Shown here: piece after piece, positions 12,185-23,267 of the stretch
Layout: every line of letters starts with the position of its first letter
Numbering within the stretch: position 1 is the stretch's first letter
DNA from: Bradysia coprophila
Lineage: Eukaryota > Arthropoda > Insecta > Diptera > Sciaridae
Length of the DNA: 64,000 bases
Direction: 5' to 3'
NCBI RefSeq assembly: GCF_014529535.1
Contig: NW_023503374.1
Coordinates: forward strand, 6,200,001-6,264,000
Position numbers and translations under genes: made by a program
Notes under the pieces: model-generated
What the model was told of the DNA's origin: nothing
Seen by the model: only the letters and a program-made list of their open reading frames with translations
Databases searched by the model: none

Positions 12185-12356
12185 TGCTGAAAACAAACGA
12201 GACATTGAAAACGTGTTTTGGTCCTATTTTTCATGACGAAATTTTCGAAACTGTCAAATGAAGTTAGAACTTTTTCTATTCAAAATCGCTACTGCTGCAT
12301 CTGTCAATGAAAACTAGGACCAAAACACGTTTTCAATGCCTCGTTTGTTTTGAGCA
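12185..12356. mobile_element. 172-bp MITE with TTA target duplication, copy 1
   Basis: The ends are TGCTGAAAACAAACGAG and CTCGTTTGTTTTGAGCA, about 42 bp of inverted repeat in total, flanked by TTA on both sides (12182-12184 and 12357-12359). The core includes GTCATGA and ACTTCATTTGACAG motifs. An equal-length copy, reversed, lies at 36579-36750. A 3-bp TWA target fits PIF/Harbinger elements. It is nested in the family H element. Confidence 0.85.
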
Positions 12357-12551
12357 TTAGTTAGTTAGTTCCTATGAAAAAGTGGATCCAGTAACTCCCA
12401 AAAGTTTCTATAGATTTTCCTGAAATTTGGGTTGTAGGCTAATAGTTGGCGAAAAATAAGAATGGAATTTTCAAAAGTTGGAAAAAACCCATATCTTGGG
12501 AGCTGGAGCTCCTCATAGTCTCCATACAAATGCCATATAGAAGCCCATTTG

Positions 12552-12574
12552 TATGTGTGTGTGTGTGTGTGTGT
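12552..12574. repeat. GT dinucleotide microsatellite
   Basis: About ten GT units inside the family H element. Confidence 0.9.
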
Positions 12575-12820
12575 TGTATATTTTGTTGCATGATATGGAT
12601 GGTAATGTGGTGAATAGTGTATAATAGTGTATTATGTTGTGGGATGTGTTTCTTGTTGCAAATTTATTTTTGGAAAATTTTCTATCACAGATTTTTGTCA
12701 ATTTTTGTTGATAAAACTTTTGTGTACGGCGCACAATGCGTCACCCTCAGCGATATCAGTTATTTTGTAAGGAAGATGAAGGACTTGCGTCACTTTTACC
12801 CTTTAAGGGTTTTTTGACTA

Positions 12821-13588
12821 GGGCCGTCCATAAAGGAGTAGCTCCTTAGAATTGTTTACAAACTGGAGCTACGCAGGTCACTTGTTATGTTTATTATTAT
12901 GAAAAATAAATGAAATGAAATGAAATGACGTCCGCGCCTAGGGGGTAGGGGGTGTTGGCTAAAACCGGACGCGTTGTGACCATCGGGAGGGGGGTATAAC
13001 GAAATTTGGACGTCCACTTTATTTCTTGAAGTTTCGGTATAGTTTCATTACTTAAAAAAAATCGGTGCATCGGTGCTATTAAATGAGTTTAGCGAAGGAG
13101 CAACTTTGTGTGAGAAACCGACGGTTTTTCCATCATTGCTGCGACTCCGATATACGGCTGCAGTATGTCTCTACTATTCTGAATATCACTTAAAGAAAAT
13201 CAAACCAGTTGAAACGAAATTGTGAGTAATATTTGATTTGGAGTGTATGCGTGACACATTTATGGGGGGCAAATATCTAAGTTACGAAATTCGTGCTTCT
13301 TAGTGGGAGGTTTGATGATTCGAACTAGGGAATACCTTCTTTTGTCCAGTATTGAAGTGTATGGTGTGGTATGGTAATTATCGATAATCAAAATAGTTAT
13401 CGCCCATGTCTAGTAAATTTTTCGAGACGTCAATAACGCATATTTTTGCATAATTACAATTTTGTTAATTTAAAAAAATACTTGCTAGGTTGAAGTTTTG
13501 TTAATCGAGTTGAAGTTTTGCTTCATATTTTTCGAATTAAGAAAATTAGTTTTTAACTAAAAGTGGACGTCCTTTATGGATGACCCCC
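12821..13588. mobile_element. DNA transposon remnant with GTCCATAAAGGA ends
   Basis: The left end GGGCCGTCCATAAAGGA and right end TCCTTTATGGATGACCCCC form imperfect inverted repeats, a type common at insect DNA transposon termini. Just inside the left end a foreign segment ending in AAATGAAATGAAATGAAATGA looks like the tail of a short retroposed copy. No transposase frame remains. Confidence 0.55.
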
Positions 13589-14440
13589 TGATGTTGATGT
13601 AGTCAAAGCTTGGTTTTAATGAAACGGTGGTATAACCGAAGTGTAGATAAACGTAGAAAATCGTCGGTTACCCGAAAAAATTCTTCGAAATTTTTTGAAA
13701 ATTGGAAAATCGATCAGAAAGACATCAAAATAGAAAAATAAATCCTGCAGAAACGGTTAAGAAATTCATCTTAAATCATAGAAAATGCTCAGAAAATCAT
13801 CGAAAATATCCAAGGACATCGAAATCTCAGTAACTGACGAAATTGAACGGTTCGCGAATTGACGCCGTGGGTCCGATTAAAATTAAAGTGACAAACTTAA
13901 AGCAAATGCAGCGAATATTCTCATATCAGAGAGCGTTGAAGCGTATTTTTCAATTCATTTGTTCATCCAATGATTCAACCAGAAAATCAAATTCTTGGGC
14001 TTGGGTTTTAAAAGGTTAAAGAACTTCTTCCGATATAAAGATCTTCTGCTCTGATAATTTGCATGGTCGTAGTAAAGTGACTTTTTTGATAATAACTGAA
14101 TTGATCCTTTAAACAGAAGAAACATCTATCAGTCTGATTACTAATCATTCATCAGATCGATATTTCTGCTGTTTGAAAAAGAGGTAAACGGTTGAGGCGT
14201 AGGATTATAGAAAATGTTCAGAGGCTGAAATCAAAGAGTATTTTTTGTGATTTTTTACAAAATTTCTCCACATTTTCCTACAAATTTTCACAAAAAATAT
14301 TTTAATCGGAAAATTCCAGAAAAAGATTTATTACAAAAGCTTCCAGAGGGGCTTGTTGATTAAAAGTTAACGCTAGTAGCAGTGCTATGGTTCAGGTGAA
14401 ACGAATGAAGCTCCAAAAATGTAGCGTTCCTATTATGTGC
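13589..14440. other. AT-rich stretch downstream of the MATE gene
   Basis: No gene seen. The motif GCTAGTAGCAGTGCTA near 14366 recurs at 5411-5430 (inverted) and in a changed form at 5803, so part of this may be transposon sequence. Confidence 0.35.
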
Positions 14441-14448
14441 TACTTAGT

Positions 14449-14454
14449 TTTATT
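14449..14454 (-). terminator. Poly(A) signal of the MATE transporter gene
   Basis: AATAAA in the context TTAAATAAAACT on the minus strand, about 95 bp past the TAG stop at 14549. Confidence 0.65.
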
Positions 14455-14548
14455 TAATACAATTTGTTCACAAGATTCAATATAAAATGAAAGCAGATAT
14501 AATTTTGCGGGTGCTATAAAAGGTTAAATTCTTAATCAAATTCTTAAT

Positions 14549-16006
14549 CTAAATCATTTCGTGCGTGGGCATGCCTCTCCAAACAATTACACAAAAGTAG
14601 CACGTTAAACAAAAATCAACCAACATTCCAGCGATAAAAAGACCCAAAACCCACCAATATGACGGTGTCAAAATACCAGCCAAATACAGAATCCATGGCA
14701 CAAAGTAGACGATCATATTGGTCAGAAAGCTCTGATAAAAAACGTACTCCGTTTTTCCAGTTCCTAGGAAGAAGCTGTCTATGGTGTTATTGATTGCAAA
14801 GATTATGAAAATCCATCCAACATTATACAGCATAGTTAAGGACAATTTTGCCACATTTTGATTTGCTTTACTAAAGAATGAAGCTAACAGTGGCCATAAG
14901 GTCGCTGTTAGTATTGTCATCAACACAATCCACGCTGCAAGAGAAATTGTGCTTTCTTTGGCAATTCTTTTAATCTTTGACTTTACGCTGTCGAGACCAA
15001 TTTCTACTTTAACATAATTGGCAACAACATTTCCCGGTACTAAGATTATACCCCAAATAATGGTATTGAGAACAGACCAGGCCGCTGCTTCATCGGCCCC
15101 TAAATTGTTTAGAAAATTTAAGGTGACGACAAAGTAGAAAAAATTTCGCACCATGGAGTCAGCAAAATTTCCCCATGACACCCTGAAGAAGGCTTTGAAA
15201 TTGGTCTTCAAGTTTTGGAAAAAAGGAATTTTGAAAAGGAATGACACCGGTCCCATTTTCTCGACCACTAAGACAAATACAAAACTGACGGTCATGGCCA
15301 AAAAGCTTTGCACAATTTTGTAATATCCTAACTCGTGAACTCCCCACTTCAACGAAAACGACTGTTCGCCAAACATGAAAAAATTAACGAAAAAAGCGAT
15401 CAGCACGGTTAACACCTGCGTAACGACTAGATACGTACTGGTTGAAATTAGAAGGTAGTTCGTGAAGGCAGTTCGTAGAAGAATGGGAGTGAAACTGAAT
15501 GAGCTGGTATACAAAAAGTGTTTTGTGTCCTCAATTATCGATTCTGGAGTGTTGATTAAATTAACGAATTGTGGAGTAAATATCAACATTGCGATTGTGA
15601 GTAAAATTCCACCAACAAGTAGAATCAACAGCGAAAGTTTAAATGCTACCAATGCCAATTCTTTGTTGTTTCGATAGTGATTGCCAACAAAATGAAAGAG
15701 ACTGTTACCTACACCTTCCTGAATCACTTCCAATATAATACTGATAAATGTAAATTGAGACGCCACTGCCAGTGACGATTCGTTGGGAATGTTTCCGGTG
15801 AAATAGAGTGGGATGATGTTGTCGGCTATCGGTGGTATTATAGCCGACACAAAAAACTTAACGAAAACCATGGACGGAAAAAATATTTTGACGAAATACA
15901 AAATTAGTTGGCCGATTCGATGTTTAACAGATGGTGTCACATGTAGGCTTAATGATGACGTAGACGCTGTCCGTTGCACTGTAATTACTTCATCGGAGGA
16001 CGACAT
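14549..16006 (-). CDS. MATE-family efflux transporter, single coding exon
   Basis: A polytopic membrane protein of 485 residues from the preferred start at 16006. The reading frame is open further up to 16096, but CCAACAATGTCG at 16006 is a much better initiation context, and a likely 5' UTR intron (AAG|GTAACG at about 16112 to CTCTATAG| at about 16050) would remove the upstream part. About twelve hydrophobic segments are visible in two halves, with charged loops such as GNHYRNNKE and KSKIKRIAKES between them. Glycine- and proline-containing helices (EVIQEGVGNSLFHFVGN, ILVPGNVVANYVKVEIG) have the look of the MATE fold, which exports organic cations or drugs in exchange for H+ or Na+. The substrate is unknown. 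There is no intron in 1.46 kb of coding sequence, in contrast to the tetraspanin and syntrophin genes here. The family call rests on overall pattern, not on a search. Confidence 0.75.
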   Translation of the reverse strand: MSSSDEVITVQRTASTSSLSLHVTPSVKHRIGQLILYFVKIFFPSMVFVKFFVSAIIPPIADNIIPLYFTGNIPNESSLAVASQFTFISIILEVIQEGVGNSLFHFVGNHYRNNKELALVAFKLSLLILLVGGILLTIAMLIFTPQFVNLINTPESIIEDTKHFLYTSSFSFTPILLRTAFTNYLLISTSTYLVVTQVLTVLIAFFVNFFMFGEQSFSLKWGVHELGYYKIVQSFLAMTVSFVFVLVVEKMGPVSFLFKIPFFQNLKTNFKAFFRVSWGNFADSMVRNFFYFVVTLNFLNNLGADEAAAWSVLNTIIWGIILVPGNVVANYVKVEIGLDSVKSKIKRIAKESTISLAAWIVLMTILTATLWPLLASFFSKANQNVAKLSLTMLYNVGWIFIIFAINNTIDSFFLGTGKTEYVFYQSFLTNMIVYFVPWILYLAGILTPSYWWVLGLFIAGMLVDFCLTCYFCVIVWRGMPTHEMI

Positions 16007-16230
16007 TGTTGGATAGAATGTCAATACTTTTTGGAAATGCTTCACAATAACTATAGAGTAAAAGGTAAGCGTTAAAATTCTAGTTAGGAGGATCATAAAA
16101 TGTCTTTCGTTACCTTGTATTTCATGGGTTTCAAGACTTCTTGATGCACATTTGACCTAAGATTGACCAACGAGCTGAAATAAAGTAAAGACCATAATGT
16201 TGAAATATTGAAAACAATCTCGATAGAAGC
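16007..16230 (-). promoter_or_regulatory. 5' UTR region of the MATE gene with likely introns
   Basis: On the minus strand there is a pyrimidine-rich acceptor TTTACTTTATTTCAG near 16175, a donor ACAAG|GTAACG near 16112 and an acceptor TTTTACTCTATAG near 16050. These fit one or two small exons ahead of the ATG at 16006. Transcript data would be needed to fix them. Confidence 0.4.
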
Positions 16231-16385
16231 TCAGGTTCAGTTTTCACTATTAAATGACCATATAGGCCATTTATCCTGACCTGACATCGAAAATTTGCAA
16301 GAATTTCCATAAAACCGATTGTGGATCATGGTTCCCATAAGAACCGAAAAATTCCCAATTTTCCACTTAAAACATTGCTAACGCC

Positions 16386-17197
16386 GACCCGTACGAAACA
16401 CCTTTACCAAAAGCCTTTATTGTGAAACTCTTCATTTCTCTTACTTCATTTTCTTCTCTGCTGAAAAGTTATTCGCCCTTTAAAATCACTTACATTATCC
16501 ACTCTTTGCCTTGTTATCATATACAAATAAATTGCCGGAGGCAATATAGACAGCCCCGTACGAAGTCAAATTTCATAAATTCCTATTTAAACAGCCATAT
16601 ACCGCTATATTTACCTATATTTCATTATAAATAAACATTCCACAAATGAATATGCTATTATATAGCTCTATATGCCTGTATATAGCTCAATATAGCTGTA
16701 TATAGTTGTATATAGATGTCCATATATGGGATGCCTGAAACACCACACACACATAACTAATTACTTCTCTGTTAACAGAAACTCTCTAAGTACCATTTTT
16801 CCCAAGATACATCACTTTTACTAAAATCCAATATGGCCGCCGGCAGCCATTTTGTTAGGAGACCGGAAATAGTATCGACGCTTTACATTCAGAAATCAGA
16901 CATTTTTATATGAAAAACGCGTGCGAAACGGGGGGGTCAAAAATTACCCGTCCACCGCATGCGTAATTTATTTGTGAATGGCCCCTTACCAAACGGGAAA
17001 AAAAAGAATTTTCAAAATCGGATGCGTTTTACTCAAGTTATCGTGCAGACGGACGGCCAGACGGACGGACATTTTTTTTCCCGCTGATTTGGCATCTTTG
17101 GACAACCACAATATGTTTCCCCTTACTTAGGGAGTCCAATTCGACGGGTTACAAACGTATGCGTAAACCTATAAGACCCCAGTACTTCGTACGGGTC
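16386..17197. mobile_element. DNA element with GACCCGTACGAA inverted ends
   Basis: GACCCGTACGAA at 16386-16397 is matched by TTCGTACGGGTC at 17186-17197. A further CCCCGTACGAAGTC at about 16555 may mark the end of a nested copy. Inside are TATATAGCTGTATATAG-type short repeats (16655-16730) and GACGGACGGCCAGACGGACG (about 17047). Near 16970 there is a transposon-like end, TTTGTGAATGGCCCC. No transposase is visible. Confidence 0.6.
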
Positions 17198-17520
17198 TAA
17201 AAATTCACCGGTAACGATCAACAAATAAACCAGCCATTAACGGCATAAACTTTCAGCAAATTTGAGGATTTTCCTGATAGAATTTTTAGCCCCATTTACA
17301 GTGGGGGTCGTATTTGGCAGTTCTATCCCAATTTTTGAGTTGACAATTGTTTTTATACGTTTATTTGCGATGGAGCGCCGCAATTTTCAGTCATTCCACT
17401 TCTCACATTATAATTTTAAAAAAATCTTCACTTATTGGAAAATGTGAACATCAAAACAATTGTTCACACTGTACAGAATTTACAGCCGCGTTATCACATT
17501 TCACAAACATATAAACACAA

Positions 17521-18144
17521 CCATAGTAATGGGGCATTGAAATTTTGACATTTTTTTATTCGGATTAAGAATGCCATTGTAAACAAAAATTGTTCTATAC
17601 TATTGTCGAATTTTCAAGTTTTATATTTTAGATTTATTGTTCAATTACGACTTTGACCCTAATTCAAACAGAAAAAAAGTATTCGTCGCACTTTTTCTCA
17701 GTCCAATATGAAAAATACTATTCGTACCACGGACTAAAAGTCTTTTTTAGCGTATCCGATTCCAGACCTCGCCTTCGACTCTGTCTGGAAACTTCTCACA
17801 TGCTAAAAACGACTTTTAGTCCTAGGTACGAAATGTACTATTTCGCTAGAGAATTTCAAATAATGACATGAGAAAGAAAGGGATGCAGAGTGACAGATAA
17901 AGCGTTTTTCTTTTTTAGAAAGAACTTTGAAAATCATATTCATACCTTGGACCCGAAAAGTATTTTCTCTGTCCAATATGAAAAATACTATTCGTTCCAC
18001 GGACTAAAAGTCTTTTTTAGCGTATTCGATTAGAGACCTCGCCTTCGGCTCTGTCTAAAAACCTCTCACACGCTAATTAAGACTTTTAGTCCTAGATACG
18101 AAATGTATCGAAACTGTAAAAACTTCAATGCCCCATTGCAATGG
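17521..18144. mobile_element. Inverted-repeat element containing two direct palindromes
   Basis: The outer ends TAATGGGGCATTGAA (about 17527) and TTCAATGCCCCATT (about 18124) are inverted. Inside are two direct copies, about 280 bp apart, of a palindrome running from CCAATATGAAAAATACTATT through CCACGGACTAAAAGTC to GACTTTTAGTCCTAG. Each has a CpG-rich core, GACCTCGCCTTCG. No coding capacity. Confidence 0.75.
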
Positions 18145-19380
18145 GCTACCTAAACCGGACGTGAAAGCGACTATTTTTTTTAAATACGTTTTCTTTTAAT
18201 TAACGCCACTTACTCACAATATTTCTAAGTGAATACAGGTTGAACTTATGCTATGCCGTTCATTCAGATCTATTATTATAAACCAATTATTATACAATAT
18301 CTACACAATACCATTGATGATTAGTACAAAGTGCAAGATAAGCGGTTTTTGTTTTATGTTACTCTTACACAAACGATCGGCTGATATTTTATTATTAACT
18401 TTGGCTATGTGAATGTTTCTGTGCCATATTGGACGAATAACAAAACAAGACAGACTGGAAGTTGAATTTAATCAAACTACAACTTTAACTGAATAACACA
18501 AGGGTAATCCCCATAGATATATTGTACTTAGACTCGCAAATGTTTACGAAAAAAAATACGTAAAATTATGCAAGGCTGAAAACTTTGGATATAATAGGTT
18601 TAGAAAGCTTACAGCCTTAAATTTATGTGGTCCCAACATAAAATTCAAAATATTCGATTTGAATTTAACTCGCACTTTTTTTTTTAATTTCAAATTTCAA
18701 ATTCAGATTAGGAAAACATTGCACACGTATGTAATAACTTACTCATTACTGCAACTCACATGTGTGTTGCACTCACGGAAAATGAGTCATTACTTCATAG
18801 ACATGAGAGGTAACATTCTTTTTTCGGATGTGTTTGGAGTAAGTTACTCAATTGTTTGAAAATTAATATTTTGTGAGGGCACAACTTGGAACCTCGGAAG
18901 TAATATACTATTAAATTCGGTCAATTGTAATATTCTATTGCAATCACAGTCATAAAATGATTGTATAAAGTACTTTACGATCACAGTTCGAATTGTAACG
19001 TAAATAAATTCCTATCGAAGGTGGTATCATAAAAAACAAACACAACTTACCGGACGCTGATGTGATAAGGTAGAAAAATTTGACATTCTTGTATGTCGAA
19101 TGAGAAATAATTAATTTTTAACTCGACGGATTTTAGTAAAACAAAATTCCAGTATGTGGCGCATGACCTCAGGATTCCGGTTAGGTTATTGGTTTTTCAA
19201 TTGGACCAACATCTGCCGTACGATAAGACTTTGAAACATGTCATTTTTTGAAAACAGTATTATATCTTCGAGTATAATACACATTTAAAGTCGGGTCGGG
19301 AATCCCATCATAATTTTCGGTGTGAAGGGGTAACACTACAAACTACATTCACACAAAACGAAGCAAACTAAAGCTAAGGT
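18145..19380. other. AT-rich intergenic stretch
   Basis: No gene, RNA gene or clear transposon end was recognised. Confidence 0.4.
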
Positions 19381-19425
19381 TTGGCTAACTTCTTTGCACT
19401 ACACTTTTACATATGTTCATTGATG

Positions 19426-19587
19426 ACAAACAAAATTTTTGTTTTCGTTTTCTTCTTTACTTTATGTTTCAATGTCAACACTTGTCGTTGGTTTGGTTTT
19501 GGTACTAATGCCTCCATATGGTCAGCCATTGGACTTACTTCGTTTGGTAACTTTGGTAATGTCAGCAAGAACAACAATAAGCGATAA
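19426..19587 (+). CDS. Possible small secreted peptide
   Basis: The ATG at 19426 opens a 53-codon frame that begins MTNKIFVFVFFFTLCFNVNT. This is a convincing signal peptide, with a cut likely near NT. A short mature peptide with one Cys follows, rich in Gly, Phe and Asn, ending KNNNKR and TAA. TATAATA lies about 150 bp upstream. No family match is recognised and no good AATAAA follows, so this could equally be a chance frame in AT-rich DNA. It is listed because its layout resembles that of the better-supported secreted gene at 3.4 kb. Confidence 0.3.
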   Translation, partial: TNKIFVFVFFFTLCFNVNTCRWFGFGTNASIWSAIGLTSFGNFGNVSKNNNKR

Positions 19588-19649
19588 ATATTGCTGTCCT
19601 ACAACACGTAATAATCTTAAGTTTTTATGCTTTGTATTTTGCTAAAAAT

Positions 19650-21046
19650 GTACACTGAAAAAAAAAAAACTTTCAACGAAATGGAATATGAAACCACCAA
19701 GTAGTATATTAACGCGTTTAAATTGTGATATGTTCGACCAAATAGTAACATATTCCATCAAATGGTAGAGGAAATGCATGGAATATTATTTTGGGTAATA
19801 CGCTCTGCCGCCATATAATGCGATTCGGTAGAATCTTATCCAATCGAAGTACAAGTTGCTTTAATATCCTTCCTGGTGGTATTGTGAAATTCCATCAAGA
19901 AGTATTATAAATGGTATCGGTTAGAATATCATGTCACTTAATCGTCCTACAAAAAATGATCAATGCCATTTTCAATTGACCTGCAATTTAATGGAATATA
20001 TTACGATTTGGTTGCACCTTATTTTTCGGAATGTCATTTGTTAGAATTTAAATTTAATTAGCCTGCAATGAACATACAACTCTTTGAGTTCAGGTGTATG
20101 TATTGCAGAAAATTGTCATGACATTACCAATGGAGCTTATGATAATTGGATTTGAATTTTACAACATTATAGAAGCGATAGACAAGATTGAAAGAAACTT
20201 GTGAACAACCTGGTTGCTCGAGGATCAGAAAAATTTTAAACTTTTTAAGATTTTTTTTACGTGTATGAAAAGTTTGAAATCACGTCGTTAATGTGATCTA
20301 CTGAAACAATTTACTCCAAAGATAAATTATCCGAAAATAATGGAACAAGTCGATCCTCTTTGTTTCATCAATAGTATCATAAATTTTTATTAATTGTAAA
20401 AAGAAATTATTGAAATCATGTCTATTGGGATGCGGTATGCACATTTCTTTATAAATTTCTACTCATTCTTTGCCTCAACATTTAAAAGTGGGAAGCTAAG
20501 TGAAATGAGTTGTGAAGTTATTGCCTCTAACTTCCACTGTGACTCGGCTTTACCCTAAGTTTTATTGACGACTAATATGGTCGAAAAAGATTCCGTTGTT
20601 TATAAGGAGGGGTACGTCGTCATACCAATTCGAAAATCAATCGACTTGCATTTTGCATTTTTCAATGGTATCAAAAAAAAAACATTTTGTTAAGATGTCA
20701 GACTTTGAATGATTTAGGATTTTCGTCACACTTTCATGCATTCAGGGTTGAAAGAAAAAGTTTCACGTTCGTCAAATTAACTAATATTTTACATAATAAA
20801 TCTTCGTATATTTTAATGGTGATAAGAGGCATAATTGTTCCTCCTAAGACACACTCCAACATGATTCTTCTTAACAATTGATACCTGCTCCATATCACAA
20901 CTCAAAACAACTAGGAAATTCGGAAAAGCGCAATAATTTAAATTTGAACACACAAAATTTTGACTTAAACATCAAATAACAGAAAACATATGAGACGTTA
21001 ACGAGTCGAAAATAAAAAACGTTTTTTTTTATTTTAAATTGTGACC
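19650..21046. other. AT-rich intergenic stretch
   Basis: No gene is supported. Repeated short words such as TGGAATAT in 19680-20010 hint at an old repeat, but no boundaries could be drawn. Confidence 0.35.
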
Positions 21047-21209
21047 AAAATAGTATGTTACATACCAAGGATCAAAAAGGTGTGTTTTAGACCCAGGTGG
21101 TGAAAACGTCCAGGGATGGAGCGACGCGAAGCGGAGCGGAGACCAAGGACGTTTTCAACACCGTGGTCTAAAACACACCTTTTTGATCCGTGGTATGTAT
21201 ACTATTTTT
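21047..21209. repeat. Foldback palindrome with CpG-rich core
   Basis: The arms are TAGTATGTTACATACCAAGG / GATCAAAAAGGTGTGTTTTAG on the left and CTAAAACACACCTTTTTGATC / CCGTGGTATGTATACTA on the right, around a core with GAGCGACGCGAAGCGGAGCG. The element is about 160 bp with no coding capacity. Confidence 0.85.
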
Positions 21210-21889
21210 CTTCCTGTAGTACCAAAGTCACATTCCGAACAAAACAACATACAAAAATTTTATGTCGTTGTTTACATTTGTTGACCGTACAGCATTATTC
21301 GTTCAGCGCGTAGCAATATCAATTAATGCATACGCGCGTAGCATTATCATTTAATGCATTCTTTATAACAAAAAAATCATATTTAATACGCTTCGAAATT
21401 CGAAATGTAGTGAAGCAACGCTCAATATTAATACAGAATGAATATTGAACATAAAATTCGTGCATGTTATTGCAGTTCACACAATAAATTGCTGGATTTG
21501 AGTTTAAATTGACTTCATTATATCACATGACACATCTGGGAAAGAATAAAGATAGGATCGAAAATGACATAAGCGGGAATGAAAATTGAGAGAAAAAGGT
21601 AGGGGAGAATGTTGCTCTTTCGATACTAAATTTGGTGAGTGAATGTGACGGTTTTGGTACTACAGGAAGAAAAGTATATTTGCCGACTATAGTTTCGTAC
21701 ACTACGCGTACATTATCAAGGCTTCTTTCTCTCGACTAAACTTACTTACATTGACTTAAAAACAATGTAACAAATGAAATTACTGTAAACATACATTCAC
21801 TTGCTCACAAAACATTTGGCTATCGTCAACACAACACTACACTCAATGCGTACTTTCAATCAAGTGAACATGTGTTTTCGAGACATATG

Positions 21890-22445
21890 AGGACCGAAAG
21901 TAAAATGATGACAGTGACATTTACTTTCGGCCCGCAAATACGCAAGCCCACGGGGCGAAAGTAAAATGATGACAGTGACATTTACTTTCGGCCCAAGGCC
22001 TGAATTTTTTTACTTTCGGTCACCATTTGAGGACCGAAAATACAAACTTTCGCAGTATTTGGCATAAAATAGTTATTTGTGTATCTGTTTTGGACGATTG
22101 TTTTTAGGCAATTTCGCGAGTTGTGGCCCGAACGAAGTGAGGGCTACATGCGAAAGTGCCTAAAATCAATCGTCCAAAACAGATACTCAAAAAATTTTTC
22201 ATGTAAGGGGTCGAAAACCCGAGAAAAATCTCGAAACTCCCTCATTTTCGGCCCCGACACATGAAAATAATTTTTTCATGTGTCGGGGCCGAAAATGAGG
22301 GAGTTTCGATATTTTTCTCAGGTTTTCGACCTCTACATGAAATTTTTTTTGAGTATCTGTTTTGGACGATCGATTTTAGGCACTCTCGCAAATTTCACGG
22401 GCTGCAAATTTCACACGTTTGAATTTTTTTACTTTCGCCCCTTGT
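21890..22445. repeat. Compound foldback region around a 22.27-kb palindrome
   Basis: At 21893-22005 there are two direct copies of CGAAAGTAAAATGATGACAG followed by TGACATTTACTTTCGGCCC. A near-perfect palindrome follows, centred at about 22266 with arms of about 115-120 bp (22148-22262 and 22270-22390). It contains GTGTCGGGGCCGAAAATGAG and TATCTGTTTTGGACGAT. The latter occurs a third time at 22083, forming a second nested hairpin with the left arm. Confidence 0.85.
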
Positions 22446-22596
22446 TATGCAAAATACTATTTTTTTGAAGAAATTAAATTATTTTCATTTACTTCACAAA
22501 ACAAAGTAAAATGAAAGCAAAATAAAATGATCGAGTCAAGTTTTTGACAATTGAATTTCAATTGTCAAAAACCAGAGTCGATCTTCTTATTTTGCT

Positions 22597-22842
22597 ATTA
22601 CCTTATATTACCATTTCGTTACCAAAAAGGTGACAAGACATTTATTTTGTATTACATACAATTGAGAAGAAAGTGGTAATGCCACTCGGTGACATACTAC
22701 ACAACCGAATGGTATCTAAAAACCGAATTGGTTGTATTTAGTAACTACCATCTGAAAGCATAAAATTGCAATCAGATTGTATTAGTGCAAAATAAATGTC
22801 TTGTCACCTTTTGGTAATGAAATGGTAATATTTTTTTTGCGT
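22597..22842. mobile_element. MITE with GGTGACAAGACATTTATTTT inverted repeats
   Basis: The left arm TATTACCATTTCGTTACCAA / GGTGACAAGACATTTATTTTG is matched in reverse by CAAAATAAATGTCTTGTCACC / TTTTGGTAATGAAATGGTAATA on the right. The unit is about 245 bp and non-coding. Confidence 0.8.
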
Positions 22843-23267
22843 GTATAGTTGGTGTAGTTACAGTAGTTACTGCTTTATCTTAACGTTTTTATGAATTATA
22901 TGAAAAAGCGTTGGTCCGTTGTATTTCGTTATCATTTTTATGTCGTCGAACTTTTATTTTTATAAATAAAAAAATAATCTGCAAGGTTTCGTGCGTTGCA
23001 GGACAGATTGTTTAATATAGAAAAATGTGATCACAAAGTACAAGATTATGGATAAATGCACTTTCCAGCCAGATGAAAAACAAGTAGGGACAAAACATAG
23101 CAAAAATAAGGTTTCATGTTGATCCGAGGAGGAGCCAATGACATTAAACACATATAGTGTGTATACATGGTCATAGTGTCAAAGTAGTGATTATGGTATC
23201 GAGAGCCAGATCTTACAAGCTTTTCATCCCTAAATGAATTTTATCTGCCTGGAACCAATGACACAAG

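Larger units (their letters stand above)
11894..12810. mobile_element. Terminal-hairpin DNA element (family H), copy 1
   Basis: The inverted repeats are GTGACGCAAGTCC at 11916 and GGACTTGCGTCAC at 12781. Outside each is a hairpin: GCCCGC...GCGGGC (11894-11915) on the left and ACCCTTTAAGGGT (12798-12810) on the right. A relative at 59518-60655 has the same inverted repeats and hairpin positions but different stem bases. Internal matches include TACGAGTTCAA and GGCCGAGATATT. A 172-bp MITE and a GT microsatellite lie inside. No transposase was seen. Confidence 0.7.

Noticed and set aside
13290..13325. TTCGAAC motif on the minus strand as a tRNA T-arm
   Set aside because: No cloverleaf can be formed around it. 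I found no convincing tRNA in the window.
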